Shown here in pieces: positions 6,193 through 10,237 of a stretch of 10,237 bases of DNA (within the stretch, counting starts at the first letter, position 1; each line of letters opens with the position of its first letter). This DNA comes from UBA9630 sp037137555 (GTDB taxonomy: Bacteria > Patescibacteriota > Minisyncoccia > Moranbacterales > UBA2206). The translations under genes and the position numbers were made by a program. The stretch lies in assembly GCA_037137555.1 (NCBI GenBank), contig JBAXKA010000035.1:1-10237 (forward strand), given 5' to 3'. Below the pieces are notes generated by a model. That model was not told the DNA's origin and did not search any database. It was given only the letters and a program-made list of their open reading frames with translations.

Positions 6193-7659
6193 TTATTTTT
6201 TTGATTTAGAAAAATCCATCAAATGTCCCAATAATTTCCAACCAGCCATCCAAAAAAATTTAATATCCTCAAAATTACGAATAGATTTTAATTTACGCCA
6301 AATAAATTGCGGGCTAGCAAAAGATTTGTATAAGCCTTGCACTAAATTTTTGGCTTCTTGCGAACTGATTTGTGCTTTCATTACCATCTCTCTTTGATCG
6401 TAATGGGCATAATCTTTGGTCAACAACAAATCATTTTCTAGGCAATATTTATGCAATGGCGTTCCAGGATAAGGAATCACAATCGTGCCTTGCAGTGTGT
6501 CCACAAAACCTTTTTTGAAAAGTTTTTTAGCCAAGGCAATCGTCCGCTCCGCCATTTCTTTTGTTTCCCAAGGATAGCCAATCATCGCTGTAATATGTGG
6601 CTCGAGTCCAGCCTCTTTGCAAAGTTTTAATCCCGGCTCAATTTCTTCCACCTTAAGATTTTTATCAATCCGATCAAGTGTTTCTTGATTAGCCGATTCC
6701 AAACCAAAAAGCACAAAACGAAATCCAGCTTTTTTCATTAATGCCCAAATTTTTGGATCGCGTATGCCCGTAATTCGCATGTTACAACTCATTGTAATTT
6801 TTTTATGATAACCTCGCTCAATCATACCATTACAAAATTCTATCAACCAATCACCGATTGGCAATGAACCGGAATCTTCCATAATTTCTTTCACGCCAAG
6901 CTTGATTAAATTTTCCACTTCGTCTAATGCTTTATGCGCTGACATTGTGCGAAAATTTTTCCCAGGAAAAAGAATTGTCCAAGCACAAAAAGTGCATCTG
7001 CCCCACCAACAATCTCGCCCGCTCATCATATAAGCACCAGGCGTATATTTAAAATTGCCATTTTTATAGGCATACAATTTCCATTTTGTCAGTTCACGAT
7101 CAATCAAGGGCAAATCATTTAAATTATGTTTTGATAAATCCGCCGAACCGGAATTAGCAATTTTTCCTTCGCCATTACGAAACCAAAATCCACCTTCCAA
7201 TATTTCACCATTTTTCAGATGATTAGCTAAATTCAAAAGCATAAAATCATAATCACCACTAGCAATTACAAAATCCGCCAATGAATTTTGCATTGCTTCT
7301 TCCGGAAAAGCGGTTACATGATCGCCCATCAACACAAATTTTGCCTTAGGCAATTCCAATTTTAATTTCGCAATAATCTGCCAGTGCATTTTAACAACTG
7401 GGGTTTTCGTTTCAATCGCAATTAAATCTGGCGCTTCAATCACAATTCTTTTTCTCCATTCCTCATAACTAAGACCTTCGGCAATTCCTTCATCCCAAAA
7501 AACTTCATAACCATTTTTCCCAAGCAACGAAGCAGCATAAGCTGGAATAACTGGATAAATAAAAGTTGGTGCATTAAACCATTGAAACTGACGATTTTGA
7601 CCAAGACAAGCAATGCCTTTTTTGGATTTCAAAGGCGGATAGGAAATAGCGATTTTCAT
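6193..7659 (-). CDS. B12-binding-domain radical SAM protein
   Basis: This 488-residue protein has the two-domain layout of the BchE/HpnJ-like class. An N-terminal Rossmann-like cobalamin-binding domain (about 1-150) contains PVIPAYAASLLGKNGYEV and MGDHVTAFPEEA. A radical SAM TIM barrel begins near 205. The cluster motif is Cys217, Cys222, Cys225 in GRDCWWGRCTFCAW, so the spacing is CX4CX2C rather than CX3CX2C. The later barrel motifs FVLFGLESAN (about 315-324) and MIGYPWET are clear. The classical DxHxxG cobalamin-ligand motif is not evident, as in many members. Such enzymes do methylations, cyclisations or C-C bond chemistry on lipids, pigments or peptides. With a glycosyltransferase downstream, a lipid or surface-glycan substrate is possible but unproven. 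Confidence 0.9.
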   Translation of the reverse strand: MKIAISYPPLKSKKGIACLGQNRQFQWFNAPTFIYPVIPAYAASLLGKNGYEVFWDEGIAEGLSYEEWRKRIVIEAPDLIAIETKTPVVKMHWQIIAKLKLELPKAKFVLMGDHVTAFPEEAMQNSLADFVIASGDYDFMLLNLANHLKNGEILEGGFWFRNGEGKIANSGSADLSKHNLNDLPLIDRELTKWKLYAYKNGNFKYTPGAYMMSGRDCWWGRCTFCAWTILFPGKNFRTMSAHKALDEVENLIKLGVKEIMEDSGSLPIGDWLIEFCNGMIERGYHKKITMSCNMRITGIRDPKIWALMKKAGFRFVLFGLESANQETLDRIDKNLKVEEIEPGLKLCKEAGLEPHITAMIGYPWETKEMAERTIALAKKLFKKGFVDTLQGTIVIPYPGTPLHKYCLENDLLLTKDYAHYDQREMVMKAQISSQEAKNLVQGLYKSFASPQFIWRKLKSIRNFEDIKFFWMAGWKLLGHLMDFSKSKK

Positions 7660-7693
7660 AGTGATAATAATAAACTAAAAAAAATTAAATACC

Positions 7694-7710
7694 TCTATTT
7701 TCATAATAGA
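7694..7710 (-). repeat. small inverted repeat upstream of the radical SAM gene
   Basis: Arms TCTATT and AATAGA (6 bp) enclose a 5-nt loop in the 90-nt gap between the AbiEii stop and the radical SAM ATG. On the minus strand it is followed by a T-rich run after a few bases, so it could be a weak terminator for the AbiE cassette. The stem is AT-rich and short. Confidence 0.25.
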
Positions 7711-7714
7711 CCAA

Positions 7715-7733
7715 TTCTTTATTTTCTCCAAAC
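7715..7733 (-). repeat. 19-bp direct repeat, left copy, flanking the AbiE cassette
   Basis: The minus-strand sequence GTTTGGAGAAAATAAAGAA is identical to 8684-8702 in the same orientation. Weaker similarity (12 of 17) continues beyond it. This copy lies 16 nt beyond the abiEii stop. Together the two copies bracket 950 bp holding the toxin-antitoxin-like pair. Confidence 0.7.
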
Positions 7734-7749
7734 AAAAAATAACCACAGA

Positions 7750-8367
7750 TTAAGCACAATATTGCTTAACTATTTTCTCGATAAAAGATTTTGTCTCATT
7801 CCAATCAAAATCAACCAACATTAAAGGATCAGGATCGCCGTTGGCATCATCAAAATAAACCAAACTTTTCAATATATGCAACTTGTTATATTGAATATTT
7901 TTATACTTATTTTCAAAAAATTCAACCAATTGATTTAATGAATATTTTTTTAATAAAAAATAGATATCGACAAAATCTTTTTTACTTCCTCGTGCAGAAA
8001 TTGTATCTAATTTCATTGCCGCAATATCCTGCTCTGAAGCTAAAAAAATATCTTCGAATTTTACCAAGACATAACTCTGCTCATAGCTATAATGGAAAAA
8101 GCTAATTTTAACATCATCCAACATTCCAACTAATGTGTCCTCGTCTTCATAATCCACAGCCAAAATTCCTGCTATAGAAAGCTCCTGCTTGAGTTTATGC
8201 ACAGAAAATTTTGTATACGAAAAAAAATCGAGATCGACTGATTCACGATGACCAATTTGAACTGCCAGTGCTGTCCCACCGGCAAGATAAAATTTGTCAA
8301 TAAAATCCAACTTGGCTATCTTAGCCAAAATGGACTTTGTTTTTTTGTTAATTGCTTCTGGATGCAT
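7750..8367 (-). CDS. AbiEii-type nucleotidyltransferase (toxin-like)
   Basis: This 205-residue protein belongs to the AbiEii/MenT (DUF1814) nucleotidyltransferase family, known as type IV toxins and abortive phage-infection effectors. Some members add nucleotides to tRNA ends. FYLAGGTALAVQIGHRESVDLDFF (residues 26-49, in pieces) holds the GGTAL phosphate-binding loop, the family H-R-x-S sequence and the metal-binding Asp45 and Asp47. The second conserved block is Lys119 in AAMKLDT, then Arg126 and SKKDFVDIYFLL with Asp131 and Asp134. All key residues seem intact. The family often runs longer, so this is a compact member. The gene overlaps its upstream partner by 52 bp, a strong sign of coupled expression. 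The physiological target cannot be inferred. Confidence 0.9.
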   Translation of the reverse strand: MHPEAINKKTKSILAKIAKLDFIDKFYLAGGTALAVQIGHRESVDLDFFSYTKFSVHKLKQELSIAGILAVDYEDEDTLVGMLDDVKISFFHYSYEQSYVLVKFEDIFLASEQDIAAMKLDTISARGSKKDFVDIYFLLKKYSLNQLVEFFENKYKNIQYNKLHILKSLVYFDDANGDPDPLMLVDFDWNETKSFIEKIVKQYCA

Positions 8368-8609
8368 TCGGATTTATTTAGATTAAAATATAAATACCAA
8401 AAATTGTTCGACTTGGAATCAAATTTGTCGCTATTTTTTTGAAAAACATCCACCATAAAATCTTGACCATAAAATTGAAGTGCCCAGTCCAAATCGTCTG
8501 TATTGCCTTTTTCCAAAATACGTTTAGCTACAAAAATGCCGTATTTTTTCGGATCCAATTTTTCCTGATCAATATCCCAAAAAAGATTATTTTTTCTTAA
8601 TGTTTCCAT
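8316..8609 (-). CDS. DUF6922-like partner of AbiEii (putative antitoxin)
   Basis: A 97-residue protein with LFWDID at residues 9-14, a VAKRILEKGNTDDL helix and a late FWYLYF. This matches my recollection of the small DUF6922 proteins that commonly sit directly upstream of AbiEii-type nucleotidyltransferases. They occupy the place of the AbiEi antitoxin, though they lack its full winged-helix and C-terminal layout. The 52-bp overlap with the toxin-like gene and a near-consensus promoter ending at its ATG support a real gene and a two-gene operon. Whether it neutralises the partner, represses the promoter, or both, cannot be seen. The family name is from memory of the sequence pattern. Confidence 0.82.
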   Translation of the reverse strand: METLRKNNLFWDIDQEKLDPKKYGIFVAKRILEKGNTDDLDWALQFYGQDFMVDVFQKNSDKFDSKSNNFWYLYFNLNKSECIQKQLTKKQSPFWLR

Positions 8610-8615
8610 AATAAA

Positions 8616-8644
8616 ATTATAGCAACAAATTGGTTAAATATCAA
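8616..8644 (-). promoter_or_regulatory. near-consensus promoter of the AbiE cassette (leaderless)
   Basis: TTGATA (8639-8644), a 17-nt spacer, then TATAAT (8616-8621) preceded by TGC: an almost ideal sigma-70-type promoter with extended -10. Only six nucleotides separate the -10 from the ATG of the DUF6922-like gene, so the transcript should start on or next to the start codon and have no Shine-Dalgarno. Confidence 0.7.
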
Positions 8645-8683
8645 GTCTGCCGACAAACAAATCTTTTTTTAATATTAGACATC

Positions 8684-8702
8684 TTCTTTATTTTCTCCAA
8701 AC
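8684..8702 (-). repeat. 19-bp direct repeat, right copy, flanking the AbiE cassette
   Basis: Exact second copy of GTTTGGAGAAAATAAAGAA, in the same orientation, 39 nt upstream of the cassette promoter's -35. It includes a GGAG that could be a Shine-Dalgarno remnant. The only ORF following it is 13 codons long. Confidence 0.7.
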
Positions 8703-8708
8703 TAACTA

Positions 8709-8731
8709 AAAAATATTCTTGTTTATTTTTT
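8709..8731 (-). repeat. leader motif shared with smc (copy 2)
   Basis: Matches 5087-5109 at 22 of 23 positions. It lies about 25 nt downstream of an extended -10 and a few nucleotides before the 19-bp repeat. Here no gene begins directly after it, unlike at smc. Confidence 0.5.
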
Positions 8732-8739
8732 TATTGAAA

Positions 8740-8763
8740 AAACTCATGAGTTTATTATAGCAC
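8740..8763 (-). promoter_or_regulatory. upstream promoter with palindrome at its start site
   Basis: TGTGCTATAAT on the minus strand gives an extended -10 (TATAAT at 8754-8759) without a clear -35. The next 14 nt (8740-8753) form a perfect palindrome, AAACTCATGAGTTT, across the expected start point. That is a natural operator position, or a short hairpin followed by Ts that could end transcription from the four-helix-bundle gene. The nearest gene start is about 140 nt downstream and has its own promoter. Apart from the elements listed here, 8610-8782 shows no gene. Confidence 0.4.
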
Positions 8764-8782
8764 ATTTTTTATTTTTTGATAT

Positions 8783-9277
8783 TTATTTCCCCTCCAATTT
8801 CGCCACTTCAATATATTTCCGCCAAACCCGTTGCAAATTCAAGACTTTTTGGCGAATATAAAAATATTTTTTAGTTTGTTCTTCAAATTGCGTCAATTCT
8901 ATGCCGGTATCGCAGATGTCGCGCGCTTGTTCTAGATAGACGACCATTTTGTTGCAACTGAGCATCACTTTGTCTAAAATCAAAAGGCATTGATCGCTTG
9001 ATCCGAAACGACAAGAATGCGATTCAGCAATGAGATGTGGAATAGATAATGCTAAGGCGGTCATGTTTTTTAAAATATAATTTTTTGTTTCGGTGAAAAT
9101 ATTATTGTCCGTAGAGACACATTGCAATGTGTCTCTACCCTGCGTTACCAAATTTTTAGCGATAAAAACGCTAGCTTCCAGGGCTTTTTGATAGACTTCC
9201 AAATCAGTAAAATGCTTGACGATTTTCTTGGGATTAAAAGATTTTTGATTATAATTTGTGTAATTTTTTTGATACAT
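8783..9277 (-). CDS. four-helix-bundle (S23/Avd-like) protein with inserted palindrome peptide
   Basis: This 164-residue all-helical protein begins its conserved part with HFTDLEVYQKA (residues 22-32), the hallmark of the four-helix-bundle family that includes 23S rRNA intervening-sequence proteins and Avd of diversity-generating retroelements. A second family helix appears at IPHLIAESHS (79-88). Residues 47-56, GRDTLQCVST, are encoded by a perfect 28-bp palindrome also found in the next gene. They lie between helix 1 and helix 2, where an insertion is likely tolerated. Without them the length approaches the usual 110-150 residues, allowing for an N-terminal extension. Family members bind nucleic acid or a reverse transcriptase in some systems. 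No reverse transcriptase or rRNA gene is in view, so the function is unknown. Confidence 0.82.
   Translation of the reverse strand: MYQKNYTNYNQKSFNPKKIVKHFTDLEVYQKALEASVFIAKNLVTQGRDTLQCVSTDNNIFTETKNYILKNMTALALSIPHLIAESHSCRFGSSDQCLLILDKVMLSCNKMVVYLEQARDICDTGIELTQFEEQTKKYFYIRQKVLNLQRVWRKYIEVAKLEGK
9111..9138. repeat. perfect 28-bp palindrome, copy 1 (inside the four-helix-bundle gene)
   Basis: Left half GTAGAGACACATTG is followed immediately by its exact reverse complement. Identity with the copy at 9717-9744 extends to 33 bp (9109-9141 and 9715-9747). Thirty-three is a multiple of three, so insertion of this unit leaves the reading frame intact. It is read on the minus strand as GRDTLQCVST. 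Confidence 0.95.
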
Positions 9278-9304
9278 AAATTTTTATTATTTAATGCCCG
9301 CAAA

Positions 9305-9333
9305 ATAAAGACGCACCATAGGGGCGTCTCTAC
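9305..9333 (-). terminator. diverged palindrome copy acting as a possible terminator
   Basis: Two 13-nt arms around a 3-nt loop (ATA) pair with three imperfect positions. The minus strand starts GTAGAGACGC, like the two perfect palindromes. It begins one base after the nuclease stop codon and is followed by TTTATTTT, giving a Rho-independent terminator shape between the nuclease and four-helix-bundle genes. It is both a third, more diverged family member and a plausible terminator. Confidence 0.5.
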
Positions 9334-9334
9334 A

Positions 9335-10237
9335 TCAATTTAAACTGGGACGAATATTTTCCACTTTTTTTTGATTATCATTCAATTTATAATTCCCTTC
9401 AATCGTTGTAATATTTCTGCGCTTGCGTTTTTTGTTGGGTTTATAGACCACATGTAAAGGGAAAAATTCAAAATAGTCTTTTTCATCAAACCAGGCACAT
9501 TTAAAATTAAAAACTTTTAGTCCGGTCAAGCGGGAAAGCGCCAGTGCATAAATTGTCAATTGTTCGATTGGTCGTTCTTTCGCCGCATTTGGTTTGTAAT
9601 CCAGAATATGAATTTGACCGTTTCGCACTTGCACGAAATCAATGTGGCCGGTAATTAATTTTGGCAAATCTTCAATAGAAAATTTTTCCAGTTCAGGTTT
9701 GGATTTTTCACCGCCCGTAGAGACACATTGCAATGTGTCTCTACCCTTGTTAGCAGGTGGTTTTTTATACAATTCAAAACCCAATTGCGTTTGCATATGC
9801 GCCAAATCTTCTCGGCGAAGATAAATCGGCACTTCGGTGGCAATCGTAACGGAATCATTGGCGAGCATAAATCTTTGCAAGGCGTCATGGCGATCTTTCG
9901 ACTCCTCCACTGATTCCAAAACAAATTTAGCCATTTTATTCGCAAAATTATGTTTGCTTCGCACAATCATTTCAGTTTTACTAAACATCAGCGGAGTTTC
10001 TGATGCACGCGAGCCTTCTTGAAAATATTGATGTGGACATTCGACTGGCACGAGATCCAAAAATTCTTTTAGTGGCCAAAATTTACTATGCTTCCAGTCT
10101 TCTTGAATAATTAAAATAGTTTTGGATCGATGATGCCGGAAACGATACAGTTGACGATGTGCGAGAGTGGCACTAGAAATAGTTTTCTCGGGAGAAAATA
10201 ATTTTAGGGCAAATGGTCGCATGCGAGCGAAGGCGCA
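9335..10237 (-). CDS. PD-(D/E)XK (RecB/Cas4-like) nuclease, 5' end outside window
   Basis: The frame is open to the window edge. The first ATG (10222) has no ribosome-binding site and only five sense codons precede it in view, so the gene is probably longer. Counting from that ATG there are 295 residues. The nuclease core is ordered as in RecB-like exonucleases: Glu130 in IATEVPI, Asp195 in TGHIDFV, Asp208-Tyr-Lys210 in HILDYKP, then Gln221-x3-Tyr225 in EQLTIYALA. This fold cuts DNA with bound metal. No helicase motif, Cas gene or CRISPR repeat is seen. Residues 160-169 (GRDTLQCVST) come from a palindromic repeat located in a linker before the core. The C-terminal tail is basic. The cellular role is unknown; it could be the nuclease end of a larger repair protein. 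Confidence 0.8.
   Translation of the reverse strand, partial: CAFARMRPFALKLFSPEKTISSATLAHRQLYRFRHHRSKTILIIQEDWKHSKFWPLKEFLDLVPVECPHQYFQEGSRASETPLMFSKTEMIVRSKHNFANKMAKFVLESVEESKDRHDALQRFMLANDSVTIATEVPIYLRREDLAHMQTQLGFELYKKPPANKGRDTLQCVSTGGEKSKPELEKFSIEDLPKLITGHIDFVQVRNGQIHILDYKPNAAKERPIEQLTIYALALSRLTGLKVFNFKCAWFDEKDYFEFFPLHVVYKPNKKRKRRNITTIEGNYKLNDNQKKVENIRPSLN
9717..9744. repeat. perfect 28-bp palindrome, copy 2 (inside the nuclease gene)
   Basis: Identical to 9111-9138, with 33 bp of shared sequence in total. It is read in the same frame as copy 1 and inserts GRDTLQCVST between PPANK and GGEKSK, in a linker of the nuclease. Confidence 0.95.

Noticed and set aside
7675..7705. Dedicated promoter for the radical SAM gene (TATTAT close to the ATG, and TTGGTC-17-TATTTA)
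   Set aside because: Each box matches only about half of the consensus and the region is uniformly AT-rich; read-through from the AbiE cassette or the older upstream promoter is equally likely.
8641..8682. 13-codon ORF (begins MSNIKKRF) after the GGAG of the 19-bp repeat
   Set aside because: The GGAG is 12 nt from the ATG, too far for a good ribosome-binding site. The peptide is tiny and its stop codon lies inside the -35 of the next promoter. A leader peptide cannot be excluded but is not supported.
8783..9277. Diversity-generating retroelement accessory protein (Avd)
   Set aside because: The four-helix-bundle pattern fits Avd, but there is no reverse transcriptase, template repeat or variable repeat in the window. 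The two near repeats are exact palindromes with no adenine-specific differences.
9109..9747. CRISPR-like array from the repeated 33-bp unit
   Set aside because: Only two exact copies, about 600 bp apart and inside coding sequence, with no regular spacers and no cas genes. The nuclease motifs alone do not make it Cas4.
9642..9824. Plus-strand and alternative-frame ORFs across the palindrome copies
   Set aside because: They exist because a palindrome is open in mirrored frames; the sequences around them show no family motifs and lie opposite the nuclease gene.
1..10237. Alternative genetic code (TGA as Gly or Trp)
   Set aside because: All genes end properly under the standard code, at least one uses TGA as a genuine stop, and none has internal TGA codons.

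Overview
The window is a compact, AT-rich bacterial segment in which every recognisable gene lies on the minus strand. Genes read from right (10237) to left (1). The standard code (TGA = stop) fits all genes. Short intergenic gaps, a tRNA without encoded CCA, an unusually short SMC protein, leaderless-looking promoters and small toxin-antitoxin-like cassettes suggest a reduced-genome lineage such as Patescibacteria (Candidate Phyla Radiation). That placement is an inference; no taxonomic marker gene is present.

Right part (8783-10237): the 5'-truncated end of a PD-(D/E)XK (RecB-like) nuclease gene is followed by a four-helix-bundle protein of the S23/Avd-like type. Both reading frames carry the same perfect 28-bp palindrome, in the same frame, adding the peptide GRDTLQCVST to each protein. 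A diverged third copy sits between them as a terminator-like hairpin.

Middle-right (7660-8782): an AbiEii-type nucleotidyltransferase and its small DUF6922-like partner overlap by 52 bp. They are driven by a near-consensus promoter whose start point falls on the ATG. The cassette is flanked by an exact 19-bp direct repeat, and an older-looking promoter lies upstream of it, so it may have been inserted in front of the radical SAM gene.

Centre (2764-7659): a cobalamin-type radical SAM protein with an unusual CX4CX2C cluster motif, a family 2 glycosyltransferase with C-terminal membrane segments, and an SMC ATPase of only 773 residues. The SMC has intact heads but a short proline-rich linker where the hinge should be.

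Left (1-2708): a small protein with a Fic-inhibitor-like TxxxEN motif, a Fic-domain protein, a GT39/PMT-type membrane glycosyltransferase whose start overlaps the fic stop, and tRNA-Glu(CTC). The last 133 bases hold no gene, only an inverted repeat beside a TATAAT box.

Themes are surface glycosylation or lipid modification (radical SAM, GT2, GT39), chromosome organisation (SMC) and two toxin-antitoxin-like cassettes (Fic and AbiE). Several promoters share an extended -10 of the form TGCTAnnAT.
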